DNA of 64,000 bases from an uncultured Prevotella sp. Lineage in GTDB: Bacteria; Bacteroidota; Bacteroidia; Bacteroidales; Bacteroidaceae. Of the stretch, positions 18,451 to 27,068 are shown piece after piece (position 1 is the stretch's first letter; every line of letters begins with the position of its first letter). Location: contig USDT01000007.1 of assembly GCA_900553465.1 (NCBI GenBank), positions 16,516 to 80,515 on the forward strand, written 5' to 3'. The translations under genes and the position numbers were made by a program. The notes beneath the pieces were generated by a model that was not told the DNA's origin, made no database searches, and worked only from the letters and a program-made list of their open reading frames with translations.

Positions 18451-18479
18451 ACGTCGTCCTTGCGATAAAGACGACGTCA
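18451..18479 (-). terminator. Terminator of the TPR/HTH regulator gene
   Basis: On the minus strand GACGTCGTC, an 11-base loop and GACGACGT are followed by TTTTTTAT. It lies 30 bases after the stop at 18509. The rest of 18214-18508 is AT-rich leader of the receptor gene. Confidence 0.8.
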
Positions 18480-18508
18480 CAACAAATTTCAGACTTACGC
18501 TTCTGATT

Positions 18509-20254
18509 TTATTTCTCGAATTTTTTCATCTGCCGACGAATATAAAGACCAATATTAGTCTCATGCTCGTCTATACCCAGTTTCTTACGGATTTCATGGC
18601 TTATAATGTAGTGCCGTTTTATTTGGATATATTCTCCAACTTCCTTACCGCGTAATCCGATTGCATACAAACACAGATAATTTATTTCATCGGTGGACAA
18701 TCCATGTTGTTCGAGATATTCCATAAATTTGGGATGCGATGCAGAAAAAGCAAGACGGGTTGAGTCCATGAACTTCTTTTTGTCATTACGGACAGTCTCA
18801 ATCCACTTATTATATGGCTCTGCATAGCTCTCATTATTGCTTATCTCTTTCGCCAATAAGCCGTTGAGCATATCCAGTCTAATCTTGATGACATCTTGTA
18901 TTGGCCTCGCAAGTTCTGATAGCTCACTTTGCAATTCTTTCAAATTATCACGTTCACTTTCTAATCGAGCAATTTCTAATTTAAGGTTTTCTGTTTCCAG
19001 AATTTTCTTGTCACGTTCAAGTTCAACCTTTTCTTTTTCTTTGCGTAGGTTATCTTGTTCCAGCTTAAGGTTCGCATTCTCTTTCTCAGCAAGAATGCGC
19101 TTGGTTTTACTGCGGTATGCTTGGTAATACAACCAGCCAACAAATATGGTCAATGCGAATATACCACAAAGCACTGCCCAAATGATTCTGTCCCTGTTTT
19201 GAATGTTCCGGATGTTTTCAATTTCAAGCTGATGTTTTTTATCAGAAAACAGCAGATCCTGTGAAAGCAATTTGCTTTGATAACGCTCAAATATGGCAGA
19301 ATAATCCTTATACAAATTAAAAGCTTGTTCATACTTCCCTTGCTTCTCCAAAATTTCGATTTTCACCGAAACATATTTTAACGAATCCATGGTGAACGCA
19401 GCAGGACTTATCTCTGCAAGAATATTCAAGGCTTTGTCGTATTCTCCAATTTTTGAATATCCTCGGGCGAAATTCATAGTTTCATCTTTGGAAAGTTCCC
19501 AATCCTGATATTCATCTAAAAAGGCTTTGAGATCATCAGGAGAACAGAATTCTATTGTATAAGATAGTAAAGAAGTGAAAAGATATACTTCTCCTTCAGG
19601 ATTCTTTTGCACCAACGGTATGCAAATAGATAGAAGACTGTCAGCCATTGATTGGTTATTCAACATCACATAACCATCAAGCGCATTTGTATAACTCTTG
19701 ATTTCAAAAATGTCTTTTCCTATGGCGCCATACAATCTTGCAGCTTCAATATTATTCTGAACAAACTCATTAATCTTATACTGTTTGATATACAAAGTAC
19801 CTTGTGCTACCAAGGTATGAGCCAGTAGTAACGAATCAGTCACCACTTGTTTCAAATCACGGCCATTCAAGAAGGATTGCATGGCGGAATCATCATCGCC
19901 CTGATTCTGATATATCCTGCCTTGATAATAATATGTCCGAAGTTTCTCGTCAGGAGAACCATTCTTTATATAATAATCAATAGCCGGTTGAAGAACATCG
20001 AAGGTTGTTGTATCAATATAGTTCTTATCTAATGCCATGGATTTAAGTAACGCATACCTGGCTGCGACCTTTTTGCCTCTAATATTTGTAACCGGAATGC
20101 TTTCCAATATAGTAAGGGCTGAATCTGGTTTGGAACTCAAAAAATTCTCGGCCATATCCATCTGCCCCAATATTGGAGTGTTTCTGTCGCAGGCGACTGA
20201 TACCACAATAGTTATCAGTAAAATGATGAGATTCTGAATTTTATGTATTAACAT
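18509..20254 (-). CDS. Membrane-anchored TPR / HTH transcriptional regulator
   Basis: 581 residues. Hydrophobic N-terminus ending in a lipobox-like VVSVAC, then a helical TPR-rich region (about 25-350), a transmembrane segment (about 362-384, IIWAVLCGIFALTIFVGWLYY), a coiled coil rich in K/E (about 390-460) and a C-terminal LuxR-type helix-turn-helix (LSTDEINYLCLYAIGLRGKEVGEYI). This layout is common in Bacteroidetes regulators that couple envelope signals to transcription. The ATG at 20254 is chosen because the upstream extension would bury the signal. It probably controls the adjacent receptor gene, though this is inference. Confidence 0.82.
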   Translation of the reverse strand: MLIHKIQNLIILLITIVVSVACDRNTPILGQMDMAENFLSSKPDSALTILESIPVTNIRGKKVAARYALLKSMALDKNYIDTTTFDVLQPAIDYYIKNGSPDEKLRTYYYQGRIYQNQGDDDSAMQSFLNGRDLKQVVTDSLLLAHTLVAQGTLYIKQYKINEFVQNNIEAARLYGAIGKDIFEIKSYTNALDGYVMLNNQSMADSLLSICIPLVQKNPEGEVYLFTSLLSYTIEFCSPDDLKAFLDEYQDWELSKDETMNFARGYSKIGEYDKALNILAEISPAAFTMDSLKYVSVKIEILEKQGKYEQAFNLYKDYSAIFERYQSKLLSQDLLFSDKKHQLEIENIRNIQNRDRIIWAVLCGIFALTIFVGWLYYQAYRSKTKRILAEKENANLKLEQDNLRKEKEKVELERDKKILETENLKLEIARLESERDNLKELQSELSELARPIQDVIKIRLDMLNGLLAKEISNNESYAEPYNKWIETVRNDKKKFMDSTRLAFSASHPKFMEYLEQHGLSTDEINYLCLYAIGLRGKEVGEYIQIKRHYIISHEIRKKLGIDEHETNIGLYIRRQMKKFEK

Positions 20255-20544
20255 TGTTACTTCGGTATAAAATGTCGTATTCTTTAATCCACAATTAATC
20301 GAAATAACCAATAATAGTGGATGAAATGCAAAATTAGTAAAATCGGATATATCCAATGAATTATCCCAGAGAAACTTATAACTTAATAGCCTTTAATCTA
20401 TATTTTAATACATGGGTTGATATAAAAATGGGGGTATAATTCCCTAAAAAAACACTGTCATCACTTCCATAATCAAAAAAGCTGCACGTTACATTGGTAA
20501 AAGCATATGATGATGAGATTATGATTTAATGGATAATCTTTTGT

Positions 20545-20636
20545 AACGAAGGATTTTCATAGAACCCGATATCTTTACTGGAAGTCCACGAGCTCAAAAA
20601 TCGGATTTCGGAAGAATCGTGTATATGGAGGAATAA
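20545..20636 (+). pseudogene. Relic 3' end of the unknown secreted gene
   Basis: Matches 15478-15569 across 92 positions with scattered changes and keeps the frame of the last 29 codons (GSPRAQKSDFG then IVYMEE-stop). A stop replaces an early codon and no gene precedes it. It marks the far edge of the cargo carrying receptor and regulator. Confidence 0.8.
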
Positions 20637-20640
20637 ATAA

Positions 20641-20680
20641 GGGAGAATCCGACGGCATATAACCATCAGGTTCTCCCTTG
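20641..20680. terminator. Hairpin after the relic, between convergent units
   Basis: GGGAGAATCC (20641-20650) pairs with GGTTCTCCC (20669-20677). It resembles the hairpin at 15576-15610. It could also end the minus-strand gene at 20724. Confidence 0.6.
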
Positions 20681-20723
20681 CTTACATATTGTTTTTCCAA
20701 ATAGCAGTTGTGATTAGTTAGAA

Positions 20724-21647
20724 TTAACCTACCAGAACGGCATCCTGTATTTCCACCTCTGCGGGCAGACGGGAAAGCAGGAGTTCCGCCATGGCTCCGT
20801 TCTGTGGAATCAGGGCCGGGAAATCCGTTCTGCCCGGCTTATATATCTCAGTTGCTACGTTATACAAGTCCCAAGCGGTAATCTGTCCCTTTTCGCGGAC
20901 GAGTTTCAGCACCTCTTCCGTGAAGATGGAAATCTGGCTCTGGTTCAGTGGGTAGGTTTCCACGGAGGATGACAGGTTCCTGTCCGAACTATCATGGGAG
21001 ACACGCAATGCTGTCAGCAGACCGATATACATATACACTTCTTCCAGTGAGACGATTCTGCGTTTCAGCCGCTGAATGCGTGCAATGTCCTCGTTCATGT
21101 TCACTTCGAAATTGGCCAGCCATCCGTCCACCGTCTCGAATACACCTTCCGTTGTCACCTTGTTCTTTCCATAGTTGCAGATGCTCCTTTCCGGCGAGAG
21201 GATACACTGGTTATGGCATATCTTCACGCATGGGCCGATGGCCGCCTGTATACCGTCCTGATGGTAAGCGACGACCAGCGTAGTTGTCAGCTCATCCGTT
21301 TCCCAGTCTTTGATTCGGATAGTCGCGAAGATGCGTCGGAGGATGTGGGCTTCCACTGCCTTTTCACCGTGTGTCTGTTCCACCTGCGGGAGAATGCTCA
21401 CTCCCGGCTGTGTCTTGTTTCTGTTCTGGGCGGCGAAAATTTCCTCCACCTCGTAATCGAGATTATACTTCTCGCAAATGCCCATCATACGCTGCAGGAC
21501 TTGGTAATGATAGATGCCCTGGACAGGCTTGCCGTAGATATCATTCTCCTTGTAGGTACGCTGGAGAGTTTCAAGGTTCATTACTTCGATTCCGTTGTTC
21601 TGAAAATCAAACTGCTGTTGTTTTTCCAATACTGCCATTGCTTCCAT
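20724..21647 (-). CDS. Conserved ICE protein, possibly DUF932-like
   Basis: 307 residues, soluble, no signal. It contains YHYQVLQRMMGICEKYN near the N-terminus, FATIRIKDWETDELTTTLV mid-protein, and ITAWDLYNVATEIYKPGRTDF near the C-terminus. The overall look resembles the plasmid/phage DUF932-type proteins often placed next to antirestriction genes, but I cannot confirm the family. First member of the minus-strand accessory block, 45 bases downstream of the DUF4120 gene. Confidence 0.7.
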   Translation of the reverse strand: MEAMAVLEKQQQFDFQNNGIEVMNLETLQRTYKENDIYGKPVQGIYHYQVLQRMMGICEKYNLDYEVEEIFAAQNRNKTQPGVSILPQVEQTHGEKAVEAHILRRIFATIRIKDWETDELTTTLVVAYHQDGIQAAIGPCVKICHNQCILSPERSICNYGKNKVTTEGVFETVDGWLANFEVNMNEDIARIQRLKRRIVSLEEVYMYIGLLTALRVSHDSSDRNLSSSVETYPLNQSQISIFTEEVLKLVREKGQITAWDLYNVATEIYKPGRTDFPALIPQNGAMAELLLSRLPAEVEIQDAVLVG

Positions 21648-21692
21648 AATCTTGAATTTTATAAAGTTAATACTATGATTGTCTGTTATTTT

Positions 21693-21983
21693 TCAGGTAT
21701 GTATCTGCCATCCGTGGAACGGTTGCAGCGTTACGGCGAAAGAGCGGTCCGGTATGCCGTGATAGAGCAGCCCGCCTACAATGCCGATGCTTCCGTCGGG
21801 ATAGCGTTGTGTGAAACCGAACGAATAAGGAGCATGGTCATAGTAGAGCGAAATTTCGCTTGGATGGTCGGGATTGTCTTCCCAGCTCTTCAGTCGGTCC
21901 AGACAGTTCTGGAGTGAGGTGTCACCGATGGATTCGGCATAGCGTTTTACATTCTGGAAATGTTCTTCATTCAGGATTTTCAT
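21693..21983 (-). CDS. DUF4120 family small protein
   Basis: 96 residues, soluble. The start MKILNEEHFQNVKRYAESIG and the SLQNCLDRLKSWE box match my recollection of the DUF4120 family found in Bacteroidales conjugative transposons. The function is unknown. It begins 47 bases downstream of long-hairpin copy 1 and would be co-transcribed with the 307-residue gene that follows. Confidence 0.75.
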   Translation of the reverse strand: MKILNEEHFQNVKRYAESIGDTSLQNCLDRLKSWEDNPDHPSEISLYYDHAPYSFGFTQRYPDGSIGIVGGLLYHGIPDRSFAVTLQPFHGWQIHT

Positions 21984-22013
21984 GACTCATTGTATTTTAT
22001 CTGTTAAACACGT

Positions 22014-22030
22014 CCGGCTCCGGGAGCCGG
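22014..22030. other. Short GC-rich hairpin beside the long hairpin copy 1
   Basis: CCGGCTC and GAGCCGG around a three-base loop, with TATTTTTTATTT on its plus-strand side. A comparable CCGGC/GCCGG hairpin occurs at 34346-34362 beside copy 3. It lies about 30 bases before the start codon of the minus-strand gene in both places. It could be a leader hairpin, or a terminator read on the plus strand. Confidence 0.6.
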
Positions 22031-22206
22031 TATTTTTTATTTCTCGCCTGCCTGACTGTCCCGTGGCCGTACCCGCAAGGTTTGGCGAAAGAAAATACCG
22101 CAGCCATCGGCGAGGATGATTTTCTTTCAGCCAACCCCGCAGGGGCCTGACCTTGTCCGGGTACGTTGGACACGGGACTACCTTTGCAGGGAGGAAAATA
22201 AAATAT
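22031..22206 (-). ncRNA. Conserved long hairpin, copy 1 (leader RNA or ssDNA promoter)
   Basis: Nested pairings: T-rich 22031-22042 with A-rich 22194-22206; TCCCGTG 22059-22065 with 22171-22177; CGTACCCG 22068-22075 with 22158-22165; CAAGG 22076-22080 with 22151-22155; GGTTTGGC 22079-22086 with 22130-22136; GAAAGAAAAT 22087-22096 with 22119-22128. The internal loop keeps ATACCGC and GCGAGGATGAT, shared with copies at 29271 and 34362. It stands upstream of the DUF4120 gene. The structure is read directly from the sequence; the role is inferred. Confidence 0.75.
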
Positions 22207-22318
22207 ACAGGTTGTGTGTCGTTGTATTTTCTTGCAGGCATGTCGGTGAGAAACCCATTGATTTGTTCGTCTTTGACAAAGGAATGGTGTACTTTTGCAA
22301 ATCCTAATTTGAAAAATC

Positions 22319-22663
22319 ATGGAAGATTATATAAAGAAAGCTGCGGATGCTTTCCTTGTGGAGCGTCCGTATGGTATGCGCGTGGATTACAGTAAACGAG
22401 GATACGTGCTGTTCAACCGTAACCTCAATGTATTGGGCAATGGGGAACATGCCCGCCTGGAGGAACTGCCTCTGGAAGAGTTTGATGTGGACGAGATTCC
22501 CCTGGAAGGTGAAATCATAAAGGAACATGCGGGTTTTACCGATGTGTTTTTCTATTCGGACTGTACCAATCCCTATGCAGGGTATGTGCTGGATCTGAAG
22601 AAGCTCAAGGTCTATAACCAGTTTATCTATCCCTTGGCGATGATACTGAACAGGAAGCTGTAA
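22319..22663 (+). CDS. Small acidic protein of unknown function
   Basis: 114 residues, soluble, with an acidic middle (LEELPLEEFDVDEIPLEGEI). The only plus-strand gene in the accessory block. A TAnnTTTG box (TACTTTTG, 22290-22297) lies 21 bases before the ATG. A shared bidirectional hairpin ends it against the next minus-strand gene. Family not recognised. Confidence 0.7.
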   Translation: MEDYIKKAADAFLVERPYGMRVDYSKRGYVLFNRNLNVLGNGEHARLEELPLEEFDVDEIPLEGEIIKEHAGFTDVFFYSDCTNPYAGYVLDLKKLKVYNQFIYPLAMILNRKL

Positions 22664-22684
22664 ATCCTGATATGTCCTGATAAT

Positions 22685-22725
22685 AGCGGTAACAGTTGCA
22701 TAGGATGGCTGTTACCGCTTTGGAT
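22685..22725. terminator. Bidirectional terminator between convergent genes
   Basis: AGCGGTAACAG (22685-22695) pairs with CTGTTACCGCT (22709-22719), followed by TTGGATTTT. It separates the ends of the 22319 and 22727 genes. Confidence 0.8.
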
Positions 22726-22726
22726 T

Positions 22727-23440
22727 TTATTGGCTGATTTCATCTTCGGCAAGGAATGCAAGATAGTCTGTTACAGCCTTATGACATCCGGTAAAGTCGG
22801 GAGTACGGCGGCCTTTGTATTTTCTGAAACTGACGGTTCCGTTCCGGTCGATTGCTGTTACATGTCGGTTGAATGTCCCTTTGGTTCTGATATGGATGTC
22901 AAAGCCGTCCCTTCCTGTGATTTCAAGAAACATTTCTGCCGTTATTTTCTCACCGTTCAGGAATTTCCGTTTGTTTTCGTCGAGTTGTTGATGCCATCGG
23001 GATTCTTTCTCCTTTCTTTCCTGTTCTTCTTTTCTTTTCCGTTCCAGACGCTTTTCTTCCTGCCTTTTTGCATACGTCTCACGGGCCTGTACCAAGGGAG
23101 TGGAGTCAAGACCGAGGGCATTGAATACATGGACAGACAAGAGGGGGATGATTTTTCCATCCTCCGCATCCTTCAGGATGTTTTCAATCCAGTTCTTGCA
23201 ATAGGCTGCCGCTTCTTCCCGGTGACCCTCCTTGTCAAGGATTCTGCGTGAATACTGTCCGCAGGAAAAATGGATATCACCTATCTTGCAGATTACATGG
23301 AAACTGTCTTCACTTTCGTTTCCGTATTCGTTTTTTCTTGCCAGCGAGATGAATACATTCTCCGCATACGGTTCAAGTTCCATGTATGGGGCAACGATGG
23401 TGTTGCCGTCAAACTTGTATTTCAATACTTTTGCTTTCAT
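22727..23440 (-). CDS. Unknown ICE accessory protein with charged coiled coil
   Basis: 237 residues: a globular N-terminal region, a Lys/Glu/Arg-rich coiled coil (about 125-165, RLERKRKEEQERKEKES) and a C-terminal region with FDIHIRTKGTFNRHV. The ATG at 23440 is chosen because it leaves a 4-base gap to the upstream gene rather than an overlap. No family recognised. Last gene of a string of tightly packed minus-strand genes. Confidence 0.7.
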   Translation of the reverse strand: MKAKVLKYKFDGNTIVAPYMELEPYAENVFISLARKNEYGNESEDSFHVICKIGDIHFSCGQYSRRILDKEGHREEAAAYCKNWIENILKDAEDGKIIPLLSVHVFNALGLDSTPLVQARETYAKRQEEKRLERKRKEEQERKEKESRWHQQLDENKRKFLNGEKITAEMFLEITGRDGFDIHIRTKGTFNRHVTAIDRNGTVSFRKYKGRRTPDFTGCHKAVTDYLAFLAEDEISQ

Positions 23441-23444
23441 ATTT

Positions 23445-23777
23445 CTATTCTGTTTTTCTGTCGGTACATATTCCATCTATTATCTCATTCTCTTTTCTCT
23501 CACCTTTGAGGAAGGCGAACAGCCACCGGAAAAAGAACGGGGCTTGGTCTGTCCCCAGCTGTGAGCTTCCCCCGTTACGGGTGGCGCATATTGCAAACCG
23601 TCCCAGTCCGAGACTGTCCTGTGGCGGTACGATATGGAATGACAGATCTTCCGTACCGTTGATATGAAGCCCGCCACGGTAGGTGTAGAAAGTCTTTGCG
23701 GCTCTACTGTCCGTATCAATGTCCGCCCGGCTGTAGCCGCGGCGTTTCAGTTCTCTGATGATTTCCCTGTTTGTCAT
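23445..23777 (-). CDS. Unknown small ICE protein
   Basis: 110 residues, soluble. Begins MTNREIIRELKRRGYSRAD, a short helical region that could bind nucleic acid, followed by a beta-rich part. The start overlaps the stop of the J-domain gene as ATGA, so the two are probably translationally coupled. Family not recognised. Confidence 0.7.
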   Translation of the reverse strand: MTNREIIRELKRRGYSRADIDTDSRAAKTFYTYRGGLHINGTEDLSFHIVPPQDSLGLGRFAICATRNGGSSQLGTDQAPFFFRWLFAFLKGERKENEIIDGICTDRKTE

Positions 23778-24844
23778 AATTGTATCTGTCTGATTGGATT
23801 TGAAATGTTCTGGTGTACTGTTCCCGTATTTGGGGATATGCCGTGTTCTGACACCCACTTCCGGTATGCCGTGGCATATTCCTGCCTTTCCCGTTCCAGA
23901 CTGCTTTCCGTCTCCGGAGTATATCCGAGCAGGCGTATGTATCCGCCGTTGCAGCCTGTCAGTTCGCAGTGCATTCCGGCTGCCTCCAGTTTTCCGATGC
24001 GTTTCTGTGCCGTCTTCGCGCTTGAATACTCCTTGGGCCAGAAATAATGTTCTCCCTGTGAGCCGTAAAAGTCTTCTCCGAGTATCATTTCCCCGATATG
24101 CTTCCGGCTCTCGATGAAGCCGAAACGCGCCTTGCCCAGTGCCTGTCGCATAGCCTTGTGTGCAGGTCCTTCAGGATACCTGAACACTTCAGGACTGTCT
24201 TTTCCCGTAATCTTCGGCAGTTCCATCCGGTACGGCTGTCTGTAGCTGCCGATTCCGAGCGTTAGGTAGAAGTTGGTGTGGAAATAGTCCGTCATGGGGT
24301 CGCTTTCATCAAAGTTGTACGACATGACAAAGTCCCTGACGTTTGTCATCACCTCCTTGGCCCGGTCGGTCAGACTGTCCGATGCCTGGATGTTGTAGTG
24401 GTTGATGTCTCCCTGTACCTTGCCGGATTCTCTGGTGAAAGCCTCGAAGTCCGCTTTCATCAGTCGGATAAGGATTGAGCTGTATCCGTCCTTGCGGACC
24501 GAGAAGGTGTATCTCGGATAGGTCTCCTTGAGCCATGCCCTGACCAGTTCCGTGATTTCCGGCGCGGACTGCCCGTTGTAGTTGCGCCCTTTCCAGCGGT
24601 ATTCATTGTACACGTATTCGGTGTATTCCTTTGCGGTGGCACCCTGAAAGTCGTGTTCGTAGCCTGTCGGGGCTGTGGAAACGCAGGGCTTGTCTTTCCA
24701 GACCTCGAACAGCTTTCCGAATTCGGTGTTCACCTGCTGCATGAGGGCAGTATCACCACCCTTGTCCGGGTGGTGAAGCATTGCCAGACGGCGGTATTCC
24801 TTTTTCAGGTCCGCCAGTGATTGTATGTTCTGAAAATAAGTCAT
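23774..24844 (-). CDS. J-domain (DnaJ-like) protein with LPD29-like region
   Basis: 356 residues. The N-terminus is a short J domain: LADLKKEYRRLAMLHHPDKGGD carries the HPD tripeptide needed to stimulate Hsp70 ATPase. The remainder (about 70-340) contains YTEYVYNEYRWKGRNYNGQS and a beta-rich domain that resembles the large polyvalent-protein associated LPD29 family (uncertain). It may recruit the host DnaK to the incoming element or its proteins. The ATG at 24844 excludes an implausible basic extension. Confidence 0.8.
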   Translation of the reverse strand: MTYFQNIQSLADLKKEYRRLAMLHHPDKGGDTALMQQVNTEFGKLFEVWKDKPCVSTAPTGYEHDFQGATAKEYTEYVYNEYRWKGRNYNGQSAPEITELVRAWLKETYPRYTFSVRKDGYSSILIRLMKADFEAFTRESGKVQGDINHYNIQASDSLTDRAKEVMTNVRDFVMSYNFDESDPMTDYFHTNFYLTLGIGSYRQPYRMELPKITGKDSPEVFRYPEGPAHKAMRQALGKARFGFIESRKHIGEMILGEDFYGSQGEHYFWPKEYSSAKTAQKRIGKLEAAGMHCELTGCNGGYIRLLGYTPETESSLERERQEYATAYRKWVSEHGISPNTGTVHQNISNPIRQIQL

Positions 24845-24855
24845 AGTTGTAGATA

Positions 24856-25065
24856 TTAAAGTCCTGCAAGACGGTTGATGAAATATATCTGCCAGTCCTG
24901 GTCGAGTCCGAGGTTGCTGCACGCGATTTCGAAGTCTTCGCCTCTCAGGTCGTTGTCTGCCTGAAGTTCCTGCAGGTTCCTTATCTCGTCGTCCAAATAT
25001 TCCTGTGCCTCTTCCTTGCCGCAACTGCATGAGTTGCAGATCAGGTCAATGATATTCCGTGCCAT
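24856..25065 (-). CDS. Small acidic Cys-containing protein
   Basis: 69 residues. A Cys cluster (CNSCSCGKEE) near the N-terminus precedes an acidic helical part (EYLDDEIRNLQELQADNDL). It lies 11 bases both from the next gene and from its predecessor, so it is operonic. Could be a metal-binding or DNA-mimic protein, but no family is recognised. Confidence 0.6.
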   Translation of the reverse strand: MARNIIDLICNSCSCGKEEAQEYLDDEIRNLQELQADNDLRGEDFEIACSNLGLDQDWQIYFINRLAGL

Positions 25066-25076
25066 AGCCGTTGTCT

Positions 25077-25673
25077 TTAGTTATTTGTCAGGTATATGTT
25101 CCTCTTCTCGTCATAGTTCTTGTCGTTCCACCATTCGTCGGCGGCCTCGGCGAATGTCTGTCCGGAATTGGCTGAAGGGAAATCGGATGTCTTGAATCCG
25201 GTCAGGTATTCAAGGTTATCGGTGCTGTTGGATTTCCACCATTCCTGCATCTTTTCCAGAAAGGATTGTTTGGAGCAGGTCTCCACATTGTCCTCGCACC
25301 GGGAACACCAGATGTCATCGTCCACGTCACTATGGTATTCATTCGTGTTTACATCCACCCATGCCTGGATTTCAATCTCTGTTGAACCGCAATCACTGCA
25401 CACCTTGATTTCGGAATCGTCCGGATGTTTGCGCCTGGCTTTGCCGTCATACAGGCTGACGGCCCGTTCCACCAGTTTTTCCCTGTAACGGTCTGTCAGT
25501 TCCGCATAGAACCGTTCGGCTGCCCCGAATATACCCTTGTCCGTCATCAGACTCCATTTTTCCCAGAAATGACGGTACATGTCCCCGTACACGACTTTAC
25601 ATTCTTCCTCGCACCAGGCATTCCACATGTAATAGAAGAAGCTGGAGACTGCATTTTCCGCTTGATATTTCAT
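25077..25673 (-). CDS. Unknown protein with zinc-ribbon-like CxxC pairs
   Basis: 198 residues. CSDCGSTEIE and WCSRCED (about 95-130) give two CxxC pairs that could hold a zinc ion, between an aromatic helical N-terminus (FFYYMWNAWCEEEC) and an acidic C-terminus (FAEAADEWWNDKNYDEK). The ATG at 25673 gives a 10-base gap to the upstream gene. Function unknown. Confidence 0.7.
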   Translation of the reverse strand: MKYQAENAVSSFFYYMWNAWCEEECKVVYGDMYRHFWEKWSLMTDKGIFGAAERFYAELTDRYREKLVERAVSLYDGKARRKHPDDSEIKVCSDCGSTEIEIQAWVDVNTNEYHSDVDDDIWCSRCEDNVETCSKQSFLEKMQEWWKSNSTDNLEYLTGFKTSDFPSANSGQTFAEAADEWWNDKNYDEKRNIYLTNN

Positions 25674-25683
25674 AATGTTGTTT

Positions 25684-25914
25684 TTATTTAAGGTTATACA
25701 TCCTTGCAAAGTAGCTGTTCACTTCAGGGATCCTTTTCTTGTAATAGGGCTGGTTGTCCCTGCACCAGTCCGCCAGTTCCTGTTTGTTCCTGAAAGGTTC
25801 CCTCCAGCTTTGCCCGCTCATGATCATTTCCACCTGCGGGGCCAGTTCCCTGATGAACGCTCCGACAGTCCATCCTTCCCAGACGTATCTGTCCATATTG
25901 ATTTTTGTTGCCAT
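25684..25914 (-). CDS. Small conserved ICE protein
   Basis: 76 residues: YVWEGWTVGAFIRELAP then ADWCRDNQPYYKKRIPE and SYFARMYNLK. The start at 25914 gives a 13-base gap to the preceding gene. The Trp-rich sequence looks conserved among Bacteroidales conjugative transposons, but I know no function. Confidence 0.65.
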   Translation of the reverse strand: MATKINMDRYVWEGWTVGAFIRELAPQVEMIMSGQSWREPFRNKQELADWCRDNQPYYKKRIPEVNSYFARMYNLK

Positions 25915-25927
25915 ATTGTCTTTTGTT

Positions 25928-26509
25928 TCAAGAGTTTCCTTTTGTATTTTCAAGTTGAAGCCTTACTGCTTCGTACATTTGATTAAGCCAATCAATGTTG
26001 CTGGCTCCAAGGTCGTAGGGAGTGTAGCAGGCCACTTCGTCCCCGCTTTCCTTCTCCAATGCGATTACTGTCATACTATCCTCCGTAACTTTAAGCTTCG
26101 TTACCCGGCATTCATATGGATCGCCGTTTTTCCCGAACCAGATGACCCATACCGGATCGTCATTGCTGTCACAGAATGAGATTTCTTTCAGTCCGTGCGT
26201 ATCAAGCAGCTCCCTGATGGCTCCGATTATGTCCTTACGCAGTTCTTCAATCCTGTCGCTGAAACACATGGACGTGTATCTGACCTTGCCTTTGCCAACC
26301 CGTTCCCTGAAAGAAAGGATCTGCATGTCAGGGTGACTGCTGAATCTCCAGTCTGTCACCTCGTCATCATCGCGGGTAGTGTGGATGTTTCCGCCCAATA
26401 CCAGACCGCAGTCTTCCGTTACAATTCTTTCCGCCTCGTCGCGGTCTTCCGCCACGACCTTGTAGGTACCCTCGAAGGCGTACCTTACTCTTACATCGTA
26501 CTTTGCCAT
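25928..26509 (-). CDS. Unknown ICE accessory protein
   Basis: 193 residues, soluble and acidic. The N-terminus YDVRVRYAFEGTYKVVAEDRD followed by EAERIVTED looks like an alpha-beta fold with a mixed hydrophobic core. No catalytic motif is evident. It is separated from its neighbours by about 10-40 bases, consistent with an operon. Confidence 0.7.
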   Translation of the reverse strand: MAKYDVRVRYAFEGTYKVVAEDRDEAERIVTEDCGLVLGGNIHTTRDDDEVTDWRFSSHPDMQILSFRERVGKGKVRYTSMCFSDRIEELRKDIIGAIRELLDTHGLKEISFCDSNDDPVWVIWFGKNGDPYECRVTKLKVTEDSMTVIALEKESGDEVACYTPYDLGASNIDWLNQMYEAVRLQLENTKGNS

Positions 26510-26548
26510 AATTCCTATGATTTGGTTAATGATTTCTATTGTTGATTC

Positions 26549-27037
26549 TTATTCTTGGTTCTCGAACGATTCCGGTGACAACCGGTACAGTTCAGCCAGG
26601 TTCAGTTTGGCCATCGGGTATTCCACCCATCCGCTTTTGCGTCTGTATCCCGTGTCTTCGGCAAGGCTGTTCCTTATGAGGAATTCCATCGCTTCCGGAT
26701 TGTTGTTTATGTCAATGAATGCCTGGTCGGGAATCCCGAATGCCGGGGAGTCTTCCAGATTGACGGTAAGTACCGTGTATAGTTCCCCGTTGTCCGGTGA
26801 TTCCAGACTCAGAACCGGCCATCCGTTCGGGTAGAAGCCGGTGACAAGCCTGAATTCCTTTCCATGGTACCGGAATGTCCTTTCAGACCGGTTTTTCCCG
26901 GATTCCTGAATTTTGAAGTCGTCTTCTCCTTCAGTGAATGTCCTCATCGGGCAGGACACATCGTAATGGCAGCCGTCTTCGTGTCCGCACAGGTATTCTT
27001 TTCCCTTGAATAGGATGATTGCATATTTCTTTTCCAT
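26549..27037 (-). CDS. Probable DUF4313-like protein
   Basis: 162 residues. LTVNLEDSPAFGIPDQAFIDI followed by SGWVEYPMAKLNL resembles the DUF4313 family (function unknown) common in Bacteroidales conjugative elements. The assignment is from memory and moderate. Starts 31 bases from the end of the upstream gene. Confidence 0.65.
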   Translation of the reverse strand: MEKKYAIILFKGKEYLCGHEDGCHYDVSCPMRTFTEGEDDFKIQESGKNRSERTFRYHGKEFRLVTGFYPNGWPVLSLESPDNGELYTVLTVNLEDSPAFGIPDQAFIDINNNPEAMEFLIRNSLAEDTGYRRKSGWVEYPMAKLNLAELYRLSPESFENQE

Positions 27038-27068
27038 GATTTGATATCTTTAATTGACCATACTTGAT

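Noticed and set aside
22730..23251. A 173-codon plus-strand frame opposite the 237-residue gene
   Set aside because: Antisense shadow; the minus-strand gene has operonic spacing and a plausible protein.
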